Origin: Microgenomates group bacterium | Lineage (GTDB): Bacteria; Patescibacteriota; Microgenomatia; UBA1406; GWC2-37-13 | Assembly: GCA_029906985.1 (NCBI GenBank) | Contig: JARYMT010000003.1 | Span: forward strand, 78,058-142,057 | Length of the DNA: 64,000 bases | Direction: 5' to 3' | Shown: one piece after another, positions 35,822-43,509 of the stretch | Numbering within the stretch: position 1 is the stretch's first letter | How the letters are laid out: each line of letters begins with the position of its first letter | Notes under the pieces: model-generated | What the model was told of the DNA's origin: nothing | Databases searched by the model: none | What the model saw: the letters and a program-made list of their open reading frames with translations, nothing else | Translations under genes and position numbers: made by a program

Positions 35822-37116
35822 TCGTTACCAACATTATTTAATAAAATTAAATTTTGAGTTGTAGCATCTAATTTAGCTTTTATATATGGTGTTACATCTC
35901 CATATAATTCTGGAGGAAATAATAAATGTGCAGTTCTTAAAAGCCTTCTTATTTCATATAAAGCATGGGCCTGACCGTCCCCTTCTTTTCCTGTATGATA
36001 AAGATGATCTAAATATTGTCTTAAACTCATAAATACAAATTCTATTTGTGGTCGTTTTTTTTCTTCCTTTTTTGTTCTGTTATCTCTAAGCTCAATCTGT
36101 CTTCTTTTCAGTTTTAATTGTGGATGTTGTCTTCTTTTATCTCCAACCCAATCATCTGGTTTTGAATCTACTATTGAGAAATCTCCCAAATTCAAACGGC
36201 CAATATTTAAATCAAAATAAGAAATCAAATCTTTTATGTTGCCTTCGATTACTACTATCCTAAATCCAACTAAATCTGCAATAGGTGAAAGATTTACCCC
36301 GTCATCTAATGCGGCTGCATTTTCAAGCGCTTTTAATACCGTTTGTGAATCCCCTTTTCGCCTCATCTCTATAACACATGTAAAGCGCCTTCCATAAATG
36401 TTAAATTGCCGGGCAGTTAATTTCGTTATTTTAATAGTTAATTCTCCATTAATTAAATTTTTTGGATCAATTTGTTCTCCCCTTATACGCATGACTTCAT
36501 TTTTGTCACCATGAGTAGAATATATAGTCAATGGTAAATATGGTGCATTAAAAGTATCTATTCCTAATAATTTCATAAATTCATAGTAAAAAACACCTTT
36601 TAGATGTTCGGAGCGTAGACTTTCATTTCTTAAATGATTCTGCCAAGAAACAAATCCTAAGAGATGACGTAAAATCATCTGGTGCCTCAATTGAGGATTG
36701 ATATGAGGAGCTGTCATCATTCTCAAACTATCTGTAGGAGATTCACTATAAATTAACGCTTCGTTAAAAAAACCAAATTGATCCGGCGGCAATCCCAAAG
36801 TCGAAATGGCAGAATTAACTACCTCAACAGCTCTTTTTTGACATTCTATATATTCAGCGGAGCCGAAAATATGTTCATCTCCCAAGATCCTACGGGCATT
36901 TTCAAAAAAATAACGATCTAACTCTGGTTTAATTTTATCCCAATCTTCTTGAGAATACAAACCTCTAAGGTTTTTTATCGCTGCTTTGAGGCCTTGTGGA
37001 CCATAAAATTGTTGTATTAACCTAAAAGGATTGAGTCTGGGTTTCTCAGAAAAATTATCGGCTAAACCAATTGGTTTAAAATCTTTGGGATAAATTACTA
37101 CTGATCTGCCTTCCAT
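35818..37116 (-). CDS. Unknown 432-residue protein with weak RelA/SpoT-like stretches, behind a structured leader
   Basis: I do not recognise this family. Residues 1-235 are helical and basic with no clear motif. Residues about 235-285 (RRFTCVIEMRRKGD, then LSPIADLVGFRIVV) faintly recall the strand-loop of RelA/SpoT-type synthetases (RxxDLxGxRI), and IEFVFMSLRQYLDHLYHTGKEGDGQAH could be the later VEVQIRT-like strand. This is a weak resemblance only. The ATG follows an intrinsic-terminator U-tract directly, with no ribosome-binding site, and the 145 bases before it are a folded leader with a short peptide (separate entries). The 3' end overlaps recJ by 4 bases. Confidence 0.6.
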   Translation of the reverse strand: MEGRSVVIYPKDFKPIGLADNFSEKPRLNPFRLIQQFYGPQGLKAAIKNLRGLYSQEDWDKIKPELDRYFFENARRILGDEHIFGSAEYIECQKRAVEVVNSAISTLGLPPDQFGFFNEALIYSESPTDSLRMMTAPHINPQLRHQMILRHLLGFVSWQNHLRNESLRSEHLKGVFYYEFMKLLGIDTFNAPYLPLTIYSTHGDKNEVMRIRGEQIDPKNLINGELTIKITKLTARQFNIYGRRFTCVIEMRRKGDSQTVLKALENAAALDDGVNLSPIADLVGFRIVVIEGNIKDLISYFDLNIGRLNLGDFSIVDSKPDDWVGDKRRQHPQLKLKRRQIELRDNRTKKEEKKRPQIEFVFMSLRQYLDHLYHTGKEGDGQAHALYEIRRLLRTAHLLFPPELYGDVTPYIKAKLDATTQNLILLNNVGND

Positions 37117-37140
37117 AAAAAAAACCCGCCGGGGCGGGGT
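37117..37140 (-). terminator. Intrinsic terminator immediately before the unknown 432-residue gene
   Basis: On the minus strand a short, very GC-rich stem (CCCGC/GCGGG) is followed by eight T, which run straight into the ATG at 37116. Part of the stem can instead pair with GCGGGGT at 37187-37181, so the terminator is mutually exclusive with an upstream pairing. Confidence 0.75.
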
Positions 37141-37188
37141 AATTTTATAATTTAAAAAATCAGTCTAAACAATAGGTTTCACCCCGCT

Positions 37189-37260
37189 TCAGACACACTG
37201 CCATTTAAGGCAGTTCCTGATATAGGGATGAATAAACTGTTGTAATCGTCTGATTATCAT
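37189..37260 (-). CDS. Possible 23-residue leader peptide
   Basis: An ATG 9 bases after a TATAAT opens a short frame (MIIRRLQQFIHPYIRNCLKW plus three residues) that ends just before the GCGGGGT element of the leader. Translation through it would break the TTCATCCC/GGGGTGAA stem and could free the antiterminator. The spacing to the -10 box fits the leaderless genes of this genome. It may be chance: codon content shows no run of one regulatory amino acid. Confidence 0.35.
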   Translation of the reverse strand: MIIRRLQQFIHPYIRNCLKWQCV

Positions 37261-37269
37261 AGTTTGACT

Positions 37270-37298
37270 ATTATAACTAAGACTAACTAATTAATCAA
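37270..37298 (-). promoter_or_regulatory. Promoter of the structured leader
   Basis: On the minus strand TTGATT (37298-37293) and a perfect TATAAT (37275-37270) are separated by exactly 17 bases. Transcription would start near 37263 and run leftward through the leader into the 432-residue gene. Confidence 0.6.
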
Positions 37299-37333
37299 CA
37301 GCAAAATTAGCGTAATTTCTGATTTTATATTGC

Positions 37334-37339
37334 TATAAT
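37334..37339 (+). promoter_or_regulatory. Extended -10 box of a leaderless promoter for aspS
   Basis: TGC-TATAAT, an extended -10 motif, ends 7 bases before the ATG at 37347. There is no ribosome-binding site. Confidence 0.6.
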
Positions 37340-37346
37340 TAAACTT

Positions 37347-38744
37347 ATGAAAAAAATATCAATAATTGATACCGTCGATAAAATCGGCCGGGAAGTAGAA
37401 ATTTATGGCTGGGTCGATTCAATTCGTGACCATAAGAAAATTGTTTTTATTGACCTGCGCGACCGGACAGGCATTATCCAGGTGGTAGGCGGCGAAAATT
37501 TCAAAAAATTAAATACCGAAGACGTAATTTATATCAAAGGAAAAGTAAAAGAAAGGCCAAAAAATTTAATTAACCCAAAAATCAAAACCGGAGCAATTGA
37601 AATCGAAGCCGGTGATTTAAAAATTTTAGCAAAAGCACAAGCTTTACCAATCCCAATCAATACCGACGGCTATGAAATAAATGAAGAAATGCGCTTAAAA
37701 TATCGGTATTTGGATATTAGAAGACCACGACTTTATAAAAATTTAGTTTTAAGATCAAAGACGATTAATTTTATCCGCCAATTTCTTTTTGACAAAGGTT
37801 TTATCGAAATCGAAACACCAATCCTAACTAAAACAACTCCCGAAGGGGCAAGAGATTTTTTGGTCCCTTCAAGATTACAAAAAGGAAAATTTTATGCCCT
37901 CCCCCAATCACCCCAACAATATAAGCAATTATTGATGGTGGCCGGTGTGGAAAAATACTTTCAAATCGCCCGCTGCTTTCGTGACGAAGATCCAAGAGCC
38001 GACCGGGCTTATGGCGAATTCACCCAGCTGGATTTAGAAATGTCATTTGTAGAACAAGAAGAGATCTTGAAATTGACTGAAGAATTGTTTACAAAGCTTG
38101 TCGCGGCAATTTTTCCGGAAAAACAGATCACTCAAACTCCCTGGCCCAGATTGTCCCACTCAAGCGTTATCAAAAAATATGGAACCGATAAACCGGATTT
38201 AAGAAAAAATAAAAAAGATAAAAATGAACTGGCTTTTGCTTGGGTAATCGACTACCCGCTTTTTACCAAACAAACAGAAGAAGATTATTTTTACGGCTCG
38301 GGTCAAGCGAAATTTGCTCCTTCCCATCATATGTTTACCGCTCCCCATCCTAAAGATATTCCTCTTCTTGACCAAGATCCTTTAAAAGTACGCGGATTAC
38401 AACATGATATGATTTTAAATGGTTACGAAGTCGGCGGCGGATCAATAAGAATTCATGAAGCAAAAATCCAGCAAAAAGTCTTTGATTTAATCGGTTTTAA
38501 TGAAGATCAAAAAAAACAGTTTAATCATTTATTGGAGGCATTTACTTATGGCGTACCGCCGCATGGCGGCATTGCGCCGGGAATTGACCGGTTGTTAATG
38601 GCAATTTTAGGCGAACCTTCGGTCAGAGAGGTAATTGCTTTTCCGGCCTCATCAGGCGGAAAAACCGCAGTAATGGAGGCGCCATCAACGGCCACTGAAG
38701 AACAATTGAAAGAACTTTCTTTAAAAATAATAAATCATAAATAA
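37347..38744 (+). CDS. aspS: Aspartyl-tRNA synthetase lacking the GAD insertion
   Basis: Class II synthetase for tRNA-Asp (possibly also tRNA-Asn). 465 residues versus about 590 for typical bacterial enzymes. The OB anticodon domain (VEIYGWVDSIRDHKKIVFIDLRDRTG) is followed by motif 1-2 (LRLKYRYLDIRRP-like, FQIARCFRDEDPRADRAYGEFTQLDLEMSF) and motif 3 (YGVPPHGGIAPGIDRLLM), all bacterial in type. Between KPDLR and ELAFAWVIDYP the roughly 110-130 residue GAD domain is missing. Loss of GAD is the visible oddity; all catalytic motifs look intact. Confidence 0.93.
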   Translation: MKKISIIDTVDKIGREVEIYGWVDSIRDHKKIVFIDLRDRTGIIQVVGGENFKKLNTEDVIYIKGKVKERPKNLINPKIKTGAIEIEAGDLKILAKAQALPIPINTDGYEINEEMRLKYRYLDIRRPRLYKNLVLRSKTINFIRQFLFDKGFIEIETPILTKTTPEGARDFLVPSRLQKGKFYALPQSPQQYKQLLMVAGVEKYFQIARCFRDEDPRADRAYGEFTQLDLEMSFVEQEEILKLTEELFTKLVAAIFPEKQITQTPWPRLSHSSVIKKYGTDKPDLRKNKKDKNELAFAWVIDYPLFTKQTEEDYFYGSGQAKFAPSHHMFTAPHPKDIPLLDQDPLKVRGLQHDMILNGYEVGGGSIRIHEAKIQQKVFDLIGFNEDQKKQFNHLLEAFTYGVPPHGGIAPGIDRLLMAILGEPSVREVIAFPASSGGKTAVMEAPSTATEEQLKELSLKIINHK

Positions 38745-38827
38745 CCAATGATAAATCAAAGTTAATAATATCAGTTTTTTAAATTGTCTGATTTTTCGTC
38801 ATTGATAACTGATTATTGATTGCATAT

Positions 38828-39742
38828 ATGAAACCAAAACTTATCATTCTTTTCGGACTTTTTACCCTTCTTTTTCTTTTTTACCCGGGCGACTCTTATT
38901 ATTATCATATTTTTGCTTATAACCGAGAATTATTTGAAAAAAAGCAGACGGAGATTAGTCTTGACATAAAACCAATCCCAGTTTTAAAAGAGCAATATTA
39001 TCCGGAGGTGACTGCCGAGGGCGTATATGTCGTCGACCTGCCCTCTTTTACGCCAATTTTTCAAAAAAACGCTCATAAAAAATTTTTACCCGCTTCGACC
39101 AACAAAATTATTACCGCCTTGGTGGCTTTTGATGTCTATAAGCCAGAAGAAATAATTACGGTAAAAAAAGTCAACCAAAACGGCCAGACGATGGGGCTTT
39201 TCCCCGGTGAAAAAATAACTGTCGAAAATCTTTTATATGGAATTTTGGTCCACTCCGGCAATGACGCTGCTTTTGCTTTGGCCGAAGATTATGGTTATGA
39301 ACGGTTTATTGAACTCATGAATCAAAAAGCAAAATCATTAGGGATGAAGGACAGTTTTTTTACCAATCCTGCCGGACTTGACGATTGGAAAAATTACACT
39401 ACTCCTTTTGATTTGGCCTTAGCAGCCAGGGAGCTTTTAAATAACCGATATCTAACTAAAATTGCCGCCACCAAAGAAATTGTTATTTCCGATACTGACT
39501 ATAAATATTTTCATACTTTGGTGAATGTTAATAAGCTTTTGGGTGAGGTCCAGGGAATCGGCGGCTTAAAAACCGGCTATACCGAAAATGCCAAAGAGAA
39601 TCTAGTCAGTTTTTATAAAAATAATGACCACCAGTTTTTAATTGTGGTTATGAAAAGTGAAAATCGTTTTCAGGATACTGTCAGTATCGTCCAGTGGATT
39701 AATAATAATATTGATTACATAATTTTCTCTTCAGGGAAGTAA
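38828..39742 (+). CDS. D-alanyl-D-alanine carboxypeptidase (PBP5/6, S11 family)
   Basis: Trims the terminal D-Ala of peptidoglycan peptides outside the membrane. 304 residues from the ATG at 38828; a TTG 4 codons earlier is less likely. A single membrane segment (about 5-22) anchors it. The active-site motifs are all present: SxxK in LPASTNKIITAL near 88, SGN in VHSGNDAAFAL near 142, and KTG in GGLKTGYTENAKE near 245. There is no clear C-terminal PBP5-type anchor domain. The 3' end overlaps the convergent gene by 12 bases. Shows that the cell makes cross-linked peptidoglycan. Confidence 0.9.
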   Translation: MKPKLIILFGLFTLLFLFYPGDSYYYHIFAYNRELFEKKQTEISLDIKPIPVLKEQYYPEVTAEGVYVVDLPSFTPIFQKNAHKKFLPASTNKIITALVAFDVYKPEEIITVKKVNQNGQTMGLFPGEKITVENLLYGILVHSGNDAAFALAEDYGYERFIELMNQKAKSLGMKDSFFTNPAGLDDWKNYTTPFDLALAARELLNNRYLTKIAATKEIVISDTDYKYFHTLVNVNKLLGEVQGIGGLKTGYTENAKENLVSFYKNNDHQFLIVVMKSENRFQDTVSIVQWINNNIDYIIFSSGK

Positions 39743-40783
39743 ATATTCTTCGCTTACAGCGGGAACATAGGCAACAAAATTATTATCTCCCAAAAATACA
39801 TAAACCGGTTGAAGATATTTTTGGTAAACATCTGGGTCAAAATAACCTAAAAACATTTTTTTTATGATAATGTTTTTTTCATCCGGAGGAGATAAAATAA
39901 TAAGAGCTTGATTATTTTGGAGTATCTGATAAGCCCGATCGCCGCTTATCAGTGGATAAACACCAACCTGTTCTTCAGATTTTTCAAAAAATTTAACCTG
40001 GGCTCTTAGAATTTTATAACCTTCTTTATAAAAAACCATTAAAACATAATTTTGGCTGTTATAATATTTTGGCGAAACAGCTGGATAATCGCCGATATCC
40101 GGCCGATAATAATCTATCTCTATCATGTTGGCGTTGCTTAAATTATTATTGTCTAATACGATTGATTGACCAACTTCTTTATTGTAAAACCAAAAAACTG
40201 GATTAACTTTTCCCCGGGAAAGTTCTTCGGGATAACGGGTGGTGGCAATTAAAAAGTCGGTTGCTTTTTTTTCTGCCTCCTTGACGTCGGGGATCATTGG
40301 TTCAGCAAAATATTCGGAATAATTCTCCGGTTTTAATTCGTAGCGAAAATTAAAATTACCTATATCAACAATTAATTTTTGGCGGCCGTCATCAAAAGTA
40401 GCTTCAGAATTATTTAGTTTATAAGAAACATTGTCGGTATCAAATCCCAAAGTTTTTGCTAATAAAAAAAGCTTTTCTCGGTAACCAAATTTGGGTTTTT
40501 CTTGAGGCAGCCAATAAACTTTTGCCGCTTGAGTGGCGGTAATCGGTTGACCTTCGATATTGTCTAAAATAAATTTAAAATCGGCGCTTACGGTGGCTTC
40601 TGGGATTAATGGCCTTTCGATTTTTGAAAAAATCGGATTAATATAGGTGGTCTGCGGTTTATTGAGATTAAAATAAATCATTAATATTTTTAGCAAATAA
40701 AAAATAATCAATAACAAAAGAAAAAAAATTAGGGCATAAGGGGCATATTTTCTAATATAGTAAGATAATTCTGTCAAGGTCAT
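39731..40783 (-). CDS. Hypothetical membrane-anchored protein
   Basis: 350 residues; one membrane helix near 15-40, then a large extracytoplasmic domain with no motif I recognise. The outer part is rich in beta-forming stretches and contains KATDFLIATTRYPEELSRG and GDRAYQILQNNQALIILSPP, with a final ending VYVFLGDNNFVAYVPAV. The last pattern resembles the two-strand YcdA/PepSY-like repeats seen in membrane-bound regulators of Gram-positive and CPR proteins, but the resemblance is weak. Probably an envelope protein. Confidence 0.6.
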   Translation of the reverse strand: MTLTELSYYIRKYAPYALIFFLLLLIIFYLLKILMIYFNLNKPQTTYINPIFSKIERPLIPEATVSADFKFILDNIEGQPITATQAAKVYWLPQEKPKFGYREKLFLLAKTLGFDTDNVSYKLNNSEATFDDGRQKLIVDIGNFNFRYELKPENYSEYFAEPMIPDVKEAEKKATDFLIATTRYPEELSRGKVNPVFWFYNKEVGQSIVLDNNNLSNANMIEIDYYRPDIGDYPAVSPKYYNSQNYVLMVFYKEGYKILRAQVKFFEKSEEQVGVYPLISGDRAYQILQNNQALIILSPPDEKNIIIKKMFLGYFDPDVYQKYLQPVYVFLGDNNFVAYVPAVSEEYLLP

Positions 40784-40835
40784 ATATTTATGATAACAAA
40801 AAAAATTTCTAAAGTTTGAAAAAATTTATTGAAAA

Positions 40836-41684
40836 TTATGGTTTGGCGGTTGGCGTGTCGCCAACAGTTGTCGATGATGGAGTTTCTGTTGATAATTGAG
40901 GAAATAAAGTGGCGGTCGGTGCCGCTTCTTCAGGAGTAATTTCGGCCTCTTCTGTCGATATCGACGGCGAAACCGAAATCAAGGGAGGCAGCGGAGTGAC
41001 AGGTAATCTTTCAAAGATGCCGGTTGCCTGACCGGGAACAACATGAATTCTTTTTGCTAAAAAGATCTCCGTCTGGGTCTTATCAGCAATGACAATTATT
41101 CTTTGACCGGCTGATAAATTATTGATAGTTGGATTATTTACGTCTTTAATGACAATTTGTGTTTGATCATTGGTATTAATCGTATAAATTCGAGAACGCT
41201 GAATTTGATGGGCTAAAGTAATTATCGAACCGTTGATATTTGTAATTACTCCCTGAATTGCCAGCCGCTTCATTTGGGCGGAGGCTGATGCTGGTTGAAG
41301 ATAAATCCGTATCACTTTTCTAATCTGGTTCTGATTTTCTTTAAATAAAGCACTATCAGAGCTAACTACCGCTATTTTATCTTTGATTTTTATATTGTTT
41401 ATCGGTAAATTTTTTTTATTACTACCAACAATTTCTGTCGCTTGGTCAAGAATAACCTCGGTTTTTTTATTATCTTTTTTTTCATTAATAATAATTGAGT
41501 TTCCGGTAATTTTTTCCACCTCACCAACCAGAGTTTTCTTTTCATTAGCCGATACCTGATTGACTTCTTTTTTACCCACTCCTAAAACTACCCCCAAATT
41601 TTCTTCGGCCAGCGAAGGAATCGTCAGGATTAAAAGAAAAATCAAAACGAGGAAACTAAAGAAAAATTTTTTTCCAGTTTTCAT
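40836..41684 (-). CDS. Secreted protein with repeated OB/DUF5666-like domains
   Basis: 282 residues with a signal peptide (KKFFFSFLVLIFLLILTIPSLAEE). Two domains follow, one near 50-130 (LVGEVEKITGNSIIINEK, DQATEIVG) and one near 140-215 (IQGVITNINGSIITLAHQ, NDQTQIVIKD), each resembling the small beta-barrel repeats of DUF5666 (GxVxxIxGxxIxL). The C-terminal 60 residues are Pro/Thr/Ser/Glu-rich, as in wall-spanning linkers. Role unknown. Next to another membrane protein with an Ig-like domain, 6 bases away. Confidence 0.65.
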   Translation of the reverse strand: MKTGKKFFFSFLVLIFLLILTIPSLAEENLGVVLGVGKKEVNQVSANEKKTLVGEVEKITGNSIIINEKKDNKKTEVILDQATEIVGSNKKNLPINNIKIKDKIAVVSSDSALFKENQNQIRKVIRIYLQPASASAQMKRLAIQGVITNINGSIITLAHQIQRSRIYTINTNDQTQIVIKDVNNPTINNLSAGQRIIVIADKTQTEIFLAKRIHVVPGQATGIFERLPVTPLPPLISVSPSISTEEAEITPEEAAPTATLFPQLSTETPSSTTVGDTPTAKP

Positions 41685-41690
41685 AGCTTA

Positions 41691-42164
41691 TTATGTATCA
41701 TTAACCACATCCATGGTAACGCTTTTTTCTTCTCCAGATAAATCAAAGGCGGTAATGGTCAAACTGTTGATGCCGGGAACTAATTTTATTTCGGCGTTGA
41801 AATTGCCCAAGGAATCGCTTTCTACCGAAGCTTCATCGTTTTCTGTATATAAAATAATTGTCGCCTTGGCCGAAGTTTTTCCTTCGACTTTCAGCTTGTT
41901 GTCTTCGATCACTGCTCTATCAGTTGGGCTGATAATTTTTAAATCAAATGATGGCTTGACGACAGGGTTGGTTGGTATCGCGGTCACTGCTTTTTGATAG
42001 GCTTTTTGTTTTTGATTAATTAATAGGGCAAAATAGTAAAGATAGCCGATTAGAATAAAAAATAACAACGCCAATAGTAATAGTCGACCAGTGAATTTAG
42101 AACTTCTTTTAAGAGAAGAAAGTATTTTTTCTGAAAGAGGGGTAAAATTTTTTCCCGAATCCAT
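41691..42164 (-). CDS. Membrane protein with extracytoplasmic Ig-like domain
   Basis: 157 residues: a short cytoplasmic N-terminus, a membrane helix near 27-47, then an Ig-like domain (LKIISPTDRAVIEDNKLKVEG, KATIILYTENDEASVESDS, LGNFNAEIKLVPGINSLTITA). The same fold ends the RodZ-like protein at 11081. Without a cytoplasmic HTH it may be a partial relative. Function unknown; co-oriented and 6 bases upstream of the secreted OB-like protein. Confidence 0.7.
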   Translation of the reverse strand: MDSGKNFTPLSEKILSSLKRSSKFTGRLLLLALLFFILIGYLYYFALLINQKQKAYQKAVTAIPTNPVVKPSFDLKIISPTDRAVIEDNKLKVEGKTSAKATIILYTENDEASVESDSLGNFNAEIKLVPGINSLTITAFDLSGEEKSVTMDVVNDT

Positions 42165-42277
42165 TAATTTATTTTAACAAAATTAAATAAAAGTCAAGAA
42201 ATAAATTAAGGTGAAAATTGAATATTTAAAAAAATTACAAATCGCTATCTCCGGCCGCAAAAGCTAAGTTAAGCTAG

Positions 42278-43372
42278 TCAATCCCAAGAAGGGACAGTGA
42301 TTCGTCCGGCATTGGCGACTAAAACAAATAAATCAGCAACCGGTGGATAAAGCCATTTTCCAATAGGCAATTTGGCCATATCTAGTGTCAAAACCGGACC
42401 CAGTCGCTGCAATCGTTCTTTAATTATTTGTAAAGCCTGTTGCCGGTGCTGATATTCTTCCCAAGAATGGTAATCATCGCTTGGACTGTTTCCCCGATCG
42501 CCACTGCCGGCAGTAAAAAAAACCTGGCCTTTTCGCCTTTCTTTTCCTGTTGAAGTAACCATTTCTATTAAGCTTTCTGCCAAACTTAAAGCCTTATTTC
42601 TAAAAGTTTGTTTTCTTCTTGGGTCGCCGCCGATCATCCATGGATCAATTCTTGCGGCCACCACTATTCCAAATTTTTCCTTACTAAATGGCGGTTGATG
42701 AACTAACTCTCTGGCGTTAACAGGGTATGTCTTGGTTCCAATCTCCAAAACTCTTTCTGCCCATCCGGCACCAATTTCAAGAGCGGTCTTGTCATTATCA
42801 ACGCAGACAATTCTTCCTGGTCTTAATTCAAAAACAAGCGCTTCTTGTTGTTGTAATTTTGAAAAAATCTCTCGTGCTTTTTCAAGAGTAATGGTAGCCA
42901 GCATACCAGAACTAATCATACCCATAATGGCTGGTAAATTATTTACCCTTATAGAAATAGAAAAAGGGTAAATGTCGGAAATTACTGTGCCGGCACCGAG
43001 AAATAATTTATCACTCTGAAAACTTTCTGGATTAATTAATCCTGCGGCACGAAGAAATTCTGTGGTTCGGAAAAAATTCATTGTTCTGAATATTGACGGA
43101 GAAAAATTCCTATCTTTTCCACTTATTTCTACAGTAAATATCTCTTGGGAAAATTGAATAAAATGTAAAAAAACAATAAGGGCATGTAATTCGGCGATTA
43201 AAAAAGCTTCTTTGCCTGTCAACCGCTCGCCATTTAAAAATTTTTCGTGGGCTTTCGACAATAATGACTGATTATCAAATAAAAATTTAGCTAGGCTGAT
43301 TTCTGATTGAGTTATTTTTCCGATCTCACATAATTCTGATTGTCTTAATGAAATCGAACGAGATTCAGACAT
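42278..43372 (-). CDS. Unknown 364-residue protein, divergent from a methyltransferase-like gene
   Basis: I do not recognise a family with confidence. The N-terminal 110 residues are helical. The middle contains RIVCVDNDKTALEIGAGWAERVLEIG near 205-230, in which VCVDND and GAGWA recall the two S-adenosylmethionine-binding strands in reversed order, so a nucleotide- or SAM-binding fold is possible. Residues near 250-340 are Arg/Gly-rich (VVAARIDPWMIGGDPRRKQTFRNKALSLAES; GSGDRGNSPSDDYHSWEEYQHRQQAL). The 3' region before 42278 contains a CCGGCCG-rich patch similar to one near 44220. It is transcribed divergently from the gene at 43510 across a 137-base AT-rich gap. Confidence 0.55.
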   Translation of the reverse strand: MSESRSISLRQSELCEIGKITQSEISLAKFLFDNQSLLSKAHEKFLNGERLTGKEAFLIAELHALIVFLHFIQFSQEIFTVEISGKDRNFSPSIFRTMNFFRTTEFLRAAGLINPESFQSDKLFLGAGTVISDIYPFSISIRVNNLPAIMGMISSGMLATITLEKAREIFSKLQQQEALVFELRPGRIVCVDNDKTALEIGAGWAERVLEIGTKTYPVNARELVHQPPFSKEKFGIVVAARIDPWMIGGDPRRKQTFRNKALSLAESLIEMVTSTGKERRKGQVFFTAGSGDRGNSPSDDYHSWEEYQHRQQALQIIKERLQRLGPVLTLDMAKLPIGKWLYPPVADLFVLVANAGRITVPSWD

Positions 43373-43509
43373 TTTAAATTTTTAACTTGACTGTTTTAAT
43401 TGCTTAAATTATAAATTATTTATTTTATAATTTAATTGTAATATTGTCATATAATACTATTTTTTTATTTTATCCTTGCTTTTAAAAATTTTTTAACTAT
43501 CGATGAAAA

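Larger units (their letters stand above)
37117..37263 (-). promoter_or_regulatory. Structured leader RNA, candidate transcription attenuator or riboswitch
   Basis: From the predicted start near 37263 the minus-strand RNA can fold into a rod: AATCAG/CTGATT closing stem, TTCATCCC (37232-37225) with GGGGTGAA (37185-37178), TCAG/CTGA, and the hairpin ACTGCC-TTAAAT-GGCAGT (37214-37197). GCGGGGT (37187-37181), which overlaps the second stem, can alternatively pair perfectly with ACCCCGC (37140-37134), which in turn is needed for the terminator. This gives the three mutually exclusive pairings of a classic on/off attenuator. No known riboswitch class was recognised. Confidence 0.55.

Noticed and set aside
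37117-37263. 6S RNA or SRP RNA
   Set aside because: The rod-like fold is superficially similar, but the SRP GGAA-type tip and the 6S large central bubble with its length are absent.
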